A stretch of DNA of 9,497 nt, from NCBI GenBank assembly GCA_014799645.1, contig JAAVHQ010000009.1, forward strand, positions 31,571-41,067, in the 5' to 3' direction. The notes below the pieces were generated by a model that had not been told where the DNA came from, ran no database searches, and saw only the letters and a list, made by a program, of their open reading frames with translations. The translations under genes and the position numbers were made by a program. Shown piece by piece: positions 1-6,702 of the stretch. The DNA is from Clostridiales bacterium. Lineage in GTDB: Bacteria; Bacillota; Clostridia; Christensenellales; UBA3700. Position 1 is the stretch's first letter. Each line of letters starts with the position of its first letter.

Positions 1-369
1 TACGTGAAACTCGGTCAGTCGGCTACGACGCTTTCGGGCGGAGAAGCGCAAAGAGTGAAGTTGGCGACGGAACTTTCCAAAAGGTCGACGGGCAAGACCG
101 TATATATTCTTGACGAACCGACTACGGGTCTACATTCCGCCGACGTCAAGAAACTTGTCGCAATCTTGCAAAGACTTGTGTCAAAAGGCAATACCGTAAT
201 AGTAATAGAGCATAATCTCGACGTAATCAAAGTCGCCGACCATATTATCGATTTAGGACCTGAGGGCGGAGAGAATGGCGGAACTATCGTCGCCACAGGC
301 ACGCCTGAAGAGGTTGCGAAAAATCCCAAGAGTTATACGGGTAAGTATTTGATTGATAAATTGAAGTAA
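1..369 (+). CDS. uvrA: UvrA, excinuclease ABC subunit A (3' end only)
   Basis: This is the last 122 residues of UvrA, the damage-recognition ATPase of nucleotide excision repair, which loads UvrB onto damaged DNA in the cytoplasm. The 5' part lies outside the window; the family is usually about 940 residues. Counting from the first visible residue, the ABC signature LSGGEAQR is at 11-18, the Walker B/D-loop stretch YILDEPTTGLH at 35-45 with the catalytic Glu at 39, and the H-loop VIVIEHN at 66-72 with His71. The ending, with DLGPEGGENGG followed by GTPEEVAKNP and YTGKYL, is typical of UvrA and not of transporter ABC ATPases. The frame is intact to TAA, and a strong terminator follows 25 bp later, so the gene ends its transcription unit. 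Identification is secure. Confidence 0.97.
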   Translation, partial: YVKLGQSATTLSGGEAQRVKLATELSKRSTGKTVYILDEPTTGLHSADVKKLVAILQRLVSKGNTVIVIEHNLDVIKVADHIIDLGPEGGENGGTIVATGTPEEVAKNPKSYTGKYLIDKLK

Positions 370-394
370 AATCGAGTTTTTACGCTTATTTTCT

Positions 395-425
395 TGCCTT
401 CACCTTCGAGGGGAAGGCATTTTTT
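395..425 (+). terminator. Rho-independent terminator of uvrA
   Basis: A 7-bp stem TGCCTTC (395-401) pairs with GAAGGCA (413-419). An A/G mismatch and two further C-G pairs sit above it, with a short TTCGA loop. Six T follow (420-425). The hairpin starts 25 bp after the uvrA stop codon. Confidence 0.9.
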
Positions 426-460
426 ACGTCACTTCGACCGTAGTGGAGAGGTCTCAATCC
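426..460. repeat. Possible dispersed extragenic sequence
   Basis: Directly after the terminator lies a short GC-richer block inside an otherwise AT-rich gap. It holds CACT (430-433) opposite AGTG (442-445), then GAGAGGTCTC (447-456) with complementary GAGA/TCTC ends. On the minus strand it resembles the CTCCACT...CGAAGTGACG type of sequence that I remember as scattered between genes in gut Clostridia. Only one copy is visible here, so the repeat status is inference. Confidence 0.3.
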
Positions 461-497
461 TTATATTTAGTCAAAATGCTTCTAATTTTACAAAAAT

Positions 498-525
498 TTT
501 ACATTATTTCCAAATAAAGTATACT
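498..525 (+). promoter_or_regulatory. Candidate sigma-A promoter overlapping the first GTATAC site
   Basis: TTTACA (498-503) and TATACT (520-525) are separated by 16 bp and each matches the sigma-A consensus at five of six positions. The -10 box lies inside the palindrome AAAGTATACTTT. Transcription would start near 532, only about 12 bp before the hairpin at 544-562. A transcript from here would therefore end at once or need read-through. It may be a decoy, an attenuated promoter, or chance in AT-rich DNA. Confidence 0.35.
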
Positions 526-632
526 TTTACTGACCGCGATTAGATGCCCATTTTTCGGGCATTTTTTCACGATAATTATACCATTTTTGACAAGTTTTTG
601 GCAATATCTTTGGGTCAGTAAAAGTATACTTT
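516..632. repeat. Perfect 20-bp inverted repeat pair bracketing 77 bp
   Basis: Bases 516-535 (AAAGTATACTTTTACTGACC) are the exact reverse complement of 613-632. Each arm begins with the 12-bp self-palindrome AAAGTATACTTT. Those palindromes are centred at 521.5 and 626.5, exactly 105 bp apart. The interval holds a terminator-like hairpin and no gene. I see no target-site duplication outside the arms. Two readings are possible: paired operators for one dimeric regulator, or the terminal repeats of a very small MITE-like element. Confidence 0.8.
544..567 (+). terminator. Second terminator hairpin, between the inverted arms
   Basis: ATGCCC (544-549) pairs with GGGCAT (557-562) around the 7-nt loop ATTTTTC. 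A run of T covers 562-567. It is 119 bp beyond the uvrA terminator, so it is either a backup terminator or an attenuator acting on transcripts from the candidate promoter at 498-525. The stem is short but GC-rich and the T-run is good. Confidence 0.65.
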
Positions 633-639
633 TCCTGAC
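614..639. promoter_or_regulatory. 26-bp near-perfect palindrome, candidate operator of the large surface-protein gene
   Basis: The half-site GTCAGTAAAAGTA (614-626) matches the reverse complement of 627-639 at 12 of 13 positions; the one mismatch is T619 against C634. The core reads AAAAGTATACTTTT. TATACT at 625-630 could be a -10 box giving a leader of about 35 nt before the start at 672, but I find no convincing -35 at normal spacing (TTGGCA at 598-603 is 21 bp away). An activator- or repressor-controlled promoter would fit this layout. The regulator cannot be named from the sequence. Confidence 0.6.
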
Positions 640-671
640 TAGCCTCAAAACGACCTAAAAACGAGGTATAT

Positions 672-3600
672 ATGGATATAAGAAATAAAAGATTAAAAGG
701 CTATTTTGTCTTATCGGTGTTGATAATCGCGTGCTTGATAATGGCAAGCTTGGTGGTATTTATTGCGCCGAAGAATAATGCAAAAGCGATAAAAAGTATG
801 ACGGATACTGTTGATTTAGGCGATTTAATGCTCAGCGAGAGTAAAAACGGAAAGATTTTTGACGGCGACGTATTGCAAAAACTCTATTCATATATGACGG
901 GTAATTCCAACGCCGCGTTTGACGACGTAAAAAATGCAGGAACAAAGGACAGTAATTTCTTCCGCAATATCAGTTTCAACCCTGATAAGAAAGATTTGGT
1001 GATTAAAGTAGGGCAATTTAAGTGGAACGTAGTGTATTTATCCCACACGAGCGACGCAGAGGATGCGGACGTAATTGTTACGTTGTGGTTGACAGATCCA
1101 TCGCAGTTGCCTAGCGGTTATCAAACTGCTCAATTTAGTGGTTATAGTTCTTCGACGAGTAGTAACATCAAGTTTCCTGCAAGTATGTACGGTACGAGTA
1201 AACTAAGGGCGGTCACGCTCAACAATGGCGTGTATTATGCGACTTCTACAGGTGGAGGTACTTCATATACTCAAAATTCGAACAATCCATTTGCGCAATA
1301 TACAATGAGTACGGTGACGAATAGTCTGACAGATTATATCGTAACGCCCGGTGAAGTGCAGTGGCAGAGAAGTGAAAAGTCAAATAGTGTAAATGCTTGT
1401 ACGTACAACTTTAACAATGATGCGATAGACACTGTATCGAGCGGGTTTCCAAATCACAATTATCAATATACTCCGAGCACAAGCACTGTAAGTCAATCTG
1501 ATAGAACATATCATTACACTCTATGGAAAAATGATAAAATATGGATTCCTTCAATAGCGGAAATTGGTACAGGGTATACCGGAAACACCGGTATTTGGAA
1601 TACCAACGCAAATCTAAGAGGCAATAGTATGCAATGGATTTGGACGCGTTCGGCAGCCGCTACTACTAATACAGGAAACGTCATTACGATGATTGCTAGT
1701 GGAAACGCGGCAAGCGATAATTCGGATTTGTATAACTTGGGCGCAAATGCTTCATACGGCGTACGTCCTGCATTTCATTTGAATTTATCAAAAGTTGCAG
1801 AAAAGGCTACCGCAGCAACGCCTTCGTACAAAAAAACAACAGATAATAAAGATGATAATATAAAATATTATAACGACGGCAACGACGTTACGTTTGAGTT
1901 GGAAAAAGTTGACTCAAAACTCATTGATGTTGTAGGTATAACCGCAACGGATATGTATGGCAATGCTATAACTGCGCCTACGTCTACCGTATCGGGTGGA
2001 GTATTGTCTTTTAACGTACAAAAAGTAGGCAAGTACGTTGTCAAAGTCAAGCCTAAGGACGGACAATGTTGGACGGATGGCAGTACTACGGAAAAATCTT
2101 ATACCTATACGTTGAAATATAAATTTACACCGTTGGCGTGGAAATCTTCTTCAACGAATACCGTTACTTACAACGGCGAAGATCAATATTTAGAGTTGAT
2201 AAATTATGACGAAACGAGAATAAATAAAGACGACGGAGCAACAGTGGATTTGCTTACCGTCAATCCTAAACCCATCAAGGTTTCTAAAGATGTGAACGGC
2301 AAGTTTACAGAAGACGAAAACGGCACTTTATGGGCGATAAAGGTCAAGGACTATATCGACAAAACTACGGAAGCGGACAAAGCAAAAGTCAGAGCAGAGT
2401 TGAATTCTCAATATTCAGACTATTTGGTATGGGATGATTTGACAACAACGCCAAAGACTTTAGATTTTACAGTCAATAAAAAGGGACTTACCTTGACAGC
2501 CATCGACACTGAGTGGAAAGCGCAAGTCAACACGGATGACGTAACCTACGATTTGTGGGTAGATGGTTGCATTGACGGACATTTGGACGAAATAAGTTTC
2601 GTAGCATTTTATAAAAAAGGAAGCGGAGCGGAACAGTCTATCGCGACTGCGCCTGAATTCGTCAAAGAAGATGACGAGTTCGTTAAGTCCGACGACGGTA
2701 AATACAAGTTGAGAATTACGTTGCCAAAAGTCAGCGAAAAGGGCGATTGCACGTATATTATTAGACTTGCTACGTCGATTAAGAATTATTCATTGCCTTC
2801 GGATAAATTCGAGAAAGCTTTTTCAGTAGACAACAAATCGGTAGATATAAAAGAAGAGGATATAGTATGGCAATATAAGAATTATATAGATACTAACAAC
2901 AATTTTATAGAAGTGGACAAGACGAAGTTGGATGCCAACAAGATATTCAACGTGACTTACAATGGCTACGAGTTTTCGTTCAAAGTAGATACTGATTCAG
3001 ATACTAGTAAATTAAAGCAATACGCAAACGACGTAGACTTCACTATATCTATTGAGGGAAACAGCGACGCGGACAAGACAATTAAAAACGTCAAGTTGAA
3101 TGGCAGCGACGTGACGAATTACGTCATTAAGTTGAAAGTCACGGCAAAGAGTGGCGTAAGCGGATTAGATATAAAGACTGATGAATTTACACTCAAATGG
3201 CAGATAAACAAAGCGAAGTTTGATTTATCCGGAGTAACGTGGGGGATTGACGGAAAAACTTATACAGGGGCAATACCTTATGACGGTGAGTTCCACAAAG
3301 TAGAATTGCTTAATTTGCCAAAGGGATTGAAAGCGACGTATGCAGGAGATTTCCAAAACAAGATAAAAGTAAACGTTGATCCGATTACGAAAGAGGTCAA
3401 GCCATATACGGCGACGGTTACGCTACAATTCGACAAGACGGCATTAGCCGATGTGGATAAAAATTATATTTTGCCGAAAAAGCCAAGTAGCGCAAGCGAA
3501 GAGAAGAATTATATCTATGAAGTAACTGACGGGGACGGAAATGCAAAGGACTTCCCGTGGTCGTTGGATTGGACAATCAAGAAGAAGACGCTTGATTTGG

Positions 3601-6461
3601 AAGAAGAATGGGTAGGCGAGGTATATAGCGACAAAAACGATATGCCGTACTTTGCATACAAGATAGATTCTACGGCTACGGAGAAGTTGATAGATTACGA
3701 ATACTACGCTTATGCGGATTACGTAGATGGAGAGGTAGTCGCAGGAAAGAGCGCAATTAAGAGAGAAGATATAGTTGTCGATCTAGACGGCGAGCCTGTG
3801 AAATATTGGGTAGTGGCAAAACTCAAATCTGCGTATACGAACGACTATGAAATAAAAGCGGGTACGCAGTGTATGGAATTCACAGTCGGCTTGATAGGCT
3901 TGCTAATAAAGATAGAAATGGATAATTCTTTCCAATACGACGGCAAGGCTCACGGCGGAGAAAGCGATTGGAAGTTCCCCGAAGAAGAATACGAAAGCGG
4001 AAAGGAATATATAGTCGCGGAGTATTATTCGGTGACGACAGTCGACGGAGAGGACGTGCGTACTTTGCTTGGAAGCGACGCGCCAATAAATGCGGGCAAG
4101 TATATGGTCAAGTTGTCGATAGTCAAAGAGCAAGAAGACAAATATATGCTCAGCAAGGCTAGAATAACGTTTGAGATAAAGCCAGTTGAAATAGAGATAG
4201 GTCAAGGCGAAATTGAATTCGAGTATAACGGAACGAATAGAGGCGGAGAATTCGAAGTTACAAGCAATAACTATGACGCTAGTAAGTTGGTAAAGACGTA
4301 TTACAAAGGCAATGAGGTGAACGAAGCCAACAAGTTGGCGAATGGCGAAGTTCCGCAAAATGCGGGAGAGTATACGGTCGTATTGTCCATTGCGGACGGA
4401 GATAAGAATAATTACGTCTTCAAGGAAGGTCAAAAGACGGAGTTTACTATCACAATAACTCCTGCGCAAATCACTGCGGAATGGGATACGACGGGAGATA
4501 TACCTACGCTCAAAGGCTTGAGTAGCGAAGAGAAAGAAATAGTAGAATACGTCTACACGGATAGCGAAGGCAACGCAATAGAGGATATTAGTACTGTTGA
4601 AGCGGGCAATTACAAAGTAATAGCAAGGATAAAGAACGAGCATACAGGAAATTACGTATTCGTAGACGGAGACGGACAAGTCTTGGAGAACGTTAATTCG
4701 ACCGAGCAAGCGTTTGAGATTGAGGCGAAAGAACCTGAAAATCCCGAAGACCCGATAGTCCCTGTTGACCCCGAAAATCCCGACGACCCAAATCAGCCGC
4801 CTACGACAGGTTTTGATATAAACAAACTTGGCGAAGCAATCAAAGAGTATTGGCAGTTGATTGCTAGTATAATAAGTATAATATTGATGCTGATATTCAT
4901 CTCAAAGACGGTAGGCTATGAGAACAAGCGCAAGCAAAACAAAAAGACGATAGAGAAGAAGTATAGCACTTTCTATGGAATCACTTTGTTTGGCTTAGCG
5001 ACAATGACTTGGACTTTAATAGCGTGCGTGCTAATGGGCGGCGCGTTGTTGACGTTCATAATAATGCTTGTGGCGAAGAACAAGTGCAAGAAGTCCAACG
5101 AGGAATTGGAAGACGCGAAAGAAGAGTTTGAACGCAACCAAAAGGAGACTGATGGCAAGCGTCATGACGAGCAGTTGCAAATGATGTTAATGGGAATGCT
5201 TGGCGGAAATAACGGACAAAACGGCGGCGGACAGAGTTTCGTATATCAACAACCCGGCTTGGGCGCGGACGATATACGCGGAATAGTGGCGGACACAATG
5301 AACAACATGTTGCCCAACGTTACGCAGTACTTACCGCAAGAGGCATCACATAGCGACGAACTTATTCAGCATCTTATTGAGCAAAACGAGCAGAACGAAC
5401 AGCGTATGCAAATGATGATGCAACAACTTGCCGAGCAAAATAATAAGAACAGCGTAAGCGAAGACACGATTGAAAGATTGGTCGAGAAACTTTCTTCTCA
5501 AAGACTTATTGAGAGCGTAGCGGAAAAGGAAGTCGCGTCGGCAAATGCCAACGACGAGGTCATCAAGAGCCTAATCGAAGGACAAAAAGCGATTTTGGAG
5601 AAACTTGCTCAGCAAGACGCGGAGAAGAAAGCGGAAGCGGAGAAAGCCGAAAAGCAAGAAAACGCCGACATAATTAAGAGACTTGTCGAAGGACAGGATA
5701 TGCTTATGCGCAAGTTGTCCGAAAAGCCTGCCGAGGGATTGCCATCAAGCAAAGTTGCGGAAATCGACCGCAATACCGATAAAATCGAAATGCTTGTACG
5801 CAATCAAGAAAGGTTGATGGAAAGAGTAATCGAGATGTCGGCGAAGAATTCGGATAAGTCCAACGAAAGATTGATGGAAAAGATGATAGAACTATCCGTC
5901 AAGGCGGACAATAGACAGACGGAGAGAATAGTCGAAAAACCTGTCGAAAAGATTGTTGAAAAGGAAGTCCGAGTAGAAGTACCCGTCGAGAAAATCGTCG
6001 AGGTAGAGAAAGTCGTTCCTATGCCGGTAGAGAAACCTGCAAAGACGACGAAAGCGCCCGCGCAAAGACTTACGCTTGACGAAGCGTATGAGAAGCTATC
6101 CGCAACGCAAAAGAAGATTTTCGATACTCTTAAAAACTACGCTTTGAGCAAAGATAAGTGTAAAGAGAAGAAGTCCACTTACTTCACAGTACTTGGACAA
6201 TCGACTGTCAATCCGCTTGTCAAGTTGACAATCAAGAAAAATACAACTGTCGCAATGTTCAAGATGGAAGACGAGTATTTCAAAGACATTCGTCGTAATG
6301 CAGGCAGCGACGGCACGAAGGTCAAAGTCAAAGAGACGGAAGTAGTGGTTAATGACGCGCAGGCTCTCGCAACTGCTAAAAATATGGTGGATTTGAGAGA
6401 AGACCAGATTGAGCGTTATAACGATTATTTGCGAGAGCAGCGCTCTATGAAGCGTAAGTAA
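672..6461 (+). CDS. Giant modular membrane-anchored surface protein with DUF6273-like module, Ig-like repeats and coiled-coil tail
   Basis: Function unknown; architecture clear over 1929 residues. Residues 1-39 are a basic n-region, a long hydrophobic segment (11-32) and a possible signal peptidase site after AKA (37-39). Residues 40-373 form a DUF6273-like module: KIFDGDVLQKLYSYMTG, GQFKWNVVYLS, LRAVTLNNG, LTDYIVTP, WIPSIAEIG (291-299) and VRPAFHLNLS (364-373). From about 480 to 1350 come Ig-like MBG/YDG-type repeats. A Pro/Glu/Asp linker (1354-1380) ends in PPTTG. Hydrophobic segments at 1394-1411 and 1437-1467 follow, separated by a Lys/Arg-rich loop. Residues 1469-1795 are a charged, Met- and Gln-rich coiled-coil region ending in Val-Glu-Lys repeats. 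Residues 1800-1929 form a basic, unrecognised C-terminal domain. The start is supported by GAGG (663-666), 5 nt before ATG. The protein probably acts in adhesion or envelope organisation, which is inference. No frameshift is apparent. Confidence 0.9.
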   Translation: MDIRNKRLKGYFVLSVLIIACLIMASLVVFIAPKNNAKAIKSMTDTVDLGDLMLSESKNGKIFDGDVLQKLYSYMTGNSNAAFDDVKNAGTKDSNFFRNISFNPDKKDLVIKVGQFKWNVVYLSHTSDAEDADVIVTLWLTDPSQLPSGYQTAQFSGYSSSTSSNIKFPASMYGTSKLRAVTLNNGVYYATSTGGGTSYTQNSNNPFAQYTMSTVTNSLTDYIVTPGEVQWQRSEKSNSVNACTYNFNNDAIDTVSSGFPNHNYQYTPSTSTVSQSDRTYHYTLWKNDKIWIPSIAEIGTGYTGNTGIWNTNANLRGNSMQWIWTRSAAATTNTGNVITMIASGNAASDNSDLYNLGANASYGVRPAFHLNLSKVAEKATAATPSYKKTTDNKDDNIKYYNDGNDVTFELEKVDSKLIDVVGITATDMYGNAITAPTSTVSGGVLSFNVQKVGKYVVKVKPKDGQCWTDGSTTEKSYTYTLKYKFTPLAWKSSSTNTVTYNGEDQYLELINYDETRINKDDGATVDLLTVNPKPIKVSKDVNGKFTEDENGTLWAIKVKDYIDKTTEADKAKVRAELNSQYSDYLVWDDLTTTPKTLDFTVNKKGLTLTAIDTEWKAQVNTDDVTYDLWVDGCIDGHLDEISFVAFYKKGSGAEQSIATAPEFVKEDDEFVKSDDGKYKLRITLPKVSEKGDCTYIIRLATSIKNYSLPSDKFEKAFSVDNKSVDIKEEDIVWQYKNYIDTNNNFIEVDKTKLDANKIFNVTYNGYEFSFKVDTDSDTSKLKQYANDVDFTISIEGNSDADKTIKNVKLNGSDVTNYVIKLKVTAKSGVSGLDIKTDEFTLKWQINKAKFDLSGVTWGIDGKTYTGAIPYDGEFHKVELLNLPKGLKATYAGDFQNKIKVNVDPITKEVKPYTATVTLQFDKTALADVDKNYILPKKPSSASEEKNYIYEVTDGDGNAKDFPWSLDWTIKKKTLDLEEEWVGEVYSDKNDMPYFAYKIDSTATEKLIDYEYYAYADYVDGEVVAGKSAIKREDIVVDLDGEPVKYWVVAKLKSAYTNDYEIKAGTQCMEFTVGLIGLLIKIEMDNSFQYDGKAHGGESDWKFPEEEYESGKEYIVAEYYSVTTVDGEDVRTLLGSDAPINAGKYMVKLSIVKEQEDKYMLSKARITFEIKPVEIEIGQGEIEFEYNGTNRGGEFEVTSNNYDASKLVKTYYKGNEVNEANKLANGEVPQNAGEYTVVLSIADGDKNNYVFKEGQKTEFTITITPAQITAEWDTTGDIPTLKGLSSEEKEIVEYVYTDSEGNAIEDISTVEAGNYKVIARIKNEHTGNYVFVDGDGQVLENVNSTEQAFEIEAKEPENPEDPIVPVDPENPDDPNQPPTTGFDINKLGEAIKEYWQLIASIISIILMLIFISKTVGYENKRKQNKKTIEKKYSTFYGITLFGLATMTWTLIACVLMGGALLTFIIMLVAKNKCKKSNEELEDAKEEFERNQKETDGKRHDEQLQMMLMGMLGGNNGQNGGGQSFVYQQPGLGADDIRGIVADTMNNMLPNVTQYLPQEASHSDELIQHLIEQNEQNEQRMQMMMQQLAEQNNKNSVSEDTIERLVEKLSSQRLIESVAEKEVASANANDEVIKSLIEGQKAILEKLAQQDAEKKAEAEKAEKQENADIIKRLVEGQDMLMRKLSEKPAEGLPSSKVAEIDRNTDKIEMLVRNQERLMERVIEMSAKNSDKSNERLMEKMIELSVKADNRQTERIVEKPVEKIVEKEVRVEVPVEKIVEVEKVVPMPVEKPAKTTKAPAQRLTLDEAYEKLSATQKKIFDTLKNYALSKDKCKEKKSTYFTVLGQSTVNPLVKLTIKKNTTVAMFKMEDEYFKDIRRNAGSDGTKVKVKETEVVVNDAQALATAKNMVDLREDQIERYNDYLREQRSMKRK
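2109..4721 (+). repeat. Tandem Ig-like (MBG/YDG-type) repeats, protein level
   Basis: Repeats are diverged at DNA level but visible in the protein. Units open with Y(N/D)G: Tyr500, 763, 870, 1089 and 1185. Units close with an (N/D)Y-hydrophobic signature: SDYLVW (Tyr584), KNYSLP (706), TNYVIK (817), KNYILP (932), NDYEIK (1059), DKYMLS (1158), NNYVFK (1248) and GNYVFV (1328). Spacings are 122, 111, 115, 127, 99, 90 and 80 residues, so the unit shortens toward the membrane. INAGKYMVKL and QNAGEYTVVL precede the last-but-one pair, a pattern typical of MBG/YDG domains. Eight units is my count by eye. Confidence 0.7.
4731..5075 (+). other. Pro-rich linker plus membrane module of the large protein
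   Basis: A Pro/Glu/Asp linker (residues 1354-1380) resembles a wall-spanning region. Then come TM1 (about 1394-1411), a loop with KRKQNKK and IEKK (1419-1430), and a second hydrophobic stretch of about 31 residues (1437-1467) with a central Gly-Gly at 1456-1457, followed by KNKCKK. Basic residues flank the second stretch on both sides. A hydrophobic hairpin would therefore fit the positive-inside rule better than a single pass. Confidence 0.65.
5355..5950 (+). repeat. Recurring short helical motif in the coiled-coil tail
   Basis: A motif of the form D-x-I-x-x-L-(I/V)-E recurs with conservative changes: DELIQHLIEQ (Asp1562), DTIERLVEKL (Asp1598), DEVIKSLIEG (Asp1628), ADIIKRLVEG (Asp1666) and TDKIEMLVRN (Asp1703). 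Spacings are 36, 30, 38 and 37 residues. After the last copy, QERLMERVIEMS and NERLMEKMIELS form a closer pair about 21 residues apart. The pattern suggests amplification of one helical segment, probably a multimerisation or binding surface. Confidence 0.6.
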
Positions 6462-6466
6462 CCGAC

Positions 6467-6488
6467 TGCGTATAGCAACGCACCTTTT
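6467..6488 (+). terminator. Weak terminator-like hairpin after the large gene
   Basis: TGCGT (6467-6471) pairs with ACGCA (6478-6482) across a 6-nt loop, followed by CC and only four T. It is correctly placed just after the stop codon, but the stem is short and the T-run poor. It may not be enough to end transcription. Confidence 0.25.
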
Positions 6489-6613
6489 GCCTGATCTACG
6501 AGACGACACTCAGGGTCACGTACGGGAAGTACGCTCACCGCTCGGTCGCTCTGGCTAAGACAAAATCTGCATCACTCTCCGCACTCGCCACAAACTTTGT
6601 TCAAAAAGGTTAG
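6476..6613. repeat. Candidate dispersed extragenic element
   Basis: This block between two genes differs in composition from its AT-rich surroundings and contains CGTAC/GTACG arms (6519-6533). On plus it stays open for 45 codons before TAG at 6611, with no ATG and no ribosome binding site. I recall very similar spurious translations, such as VREVRSPLGRSG from the adjacent frame, beside many genes in gut Clostridia. A family of extragenic repeats is therefore more likely than a small gene. Only one copy is visible in the window. Confidence 0.4.
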
Positions 6614-6624
6614 TACAAATAGAA

Positions 6625-6633
6625 CCCCCCCCC
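6625..6633. repeat. Homopolymer tract of nine C
   Basis: Nine consecutive C sit 65 bp upstream of the ATG of the DUF421 gene, in sequence otherwise rich in A and T. Such tracts are prone to slippage during replication and to miscounting in sequencing. If expression of the next gene depends on this leader, length changes could alter it. Confidence 0.9.
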
Positions 6634-6685
6634 AAGTCCAAGCCAAAACCCTCAAATTTTTAATACATAAAACTTTGCTTCTTAC

Positions 6686-6702
6686 ACATACTGCAAGTAT
6701 GT
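6686..6702 (+). promoter_or_regulatory. Hairpin containing the DUF421 start codon
   Basis: ACATACT (6686-6692) and AGTATGT (6696-6702) are perfect 7-bp arms around GCA. The ATG (6699-6701) is inside the right arm. No purine-rich Shine-Dalgarno sequence is visible upstream. In RNA the start codon would be paired, which suggests translation control or a weakly translated start. Confidence 0.5.

Noticed and set aside
516..632. A mobile element as the firm explanation of the inverted arms
   Set aside because: No target-site duplication or transposase is visible, and the palindrome extends past the arm on one side. It is kept as an alternative only.
723..734. Lipobox-like I-I-A-C (residues 18-21) in the large protein
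   Set aside because: Cys21 is followed by about 11 more hydrophobic residues, unlike mature lipoproteins. A signal anchor or a cut after AKA at 39 fits better.
3903..4709. 268-codon open frame on the minus strand inside the large gene
   Set aside because: The large plus-strand frame shows recognisable repeat motifs here. The antisense product has no recognisable domain and no plausible ribosome binding site, so it is a by-product of codon bias.
4800..4811. PPTTG as a working sortase signal
   Set aside because: The leading Leu is absent and more than 500 residues follow the basic cluster, whereas sorting signals are C-terminal.
5931..6053. DNA-level tandem repeat coding for the Val-Glu-Lys stretch
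   Set aside because: Codons vary between units (GTCGAAAAA, GTCGAGAAA, GTAGAGAAA), so it is repetitive only at protein level, without a fresh DNA repeat or sign of slippage.
6597..6698. TTG start giving a 269-residue DUF421 protein
   Set aside because: The extra 34 residues run through the C-tract, lack any match to the family, and no ribosome binding site precedes the TTG.
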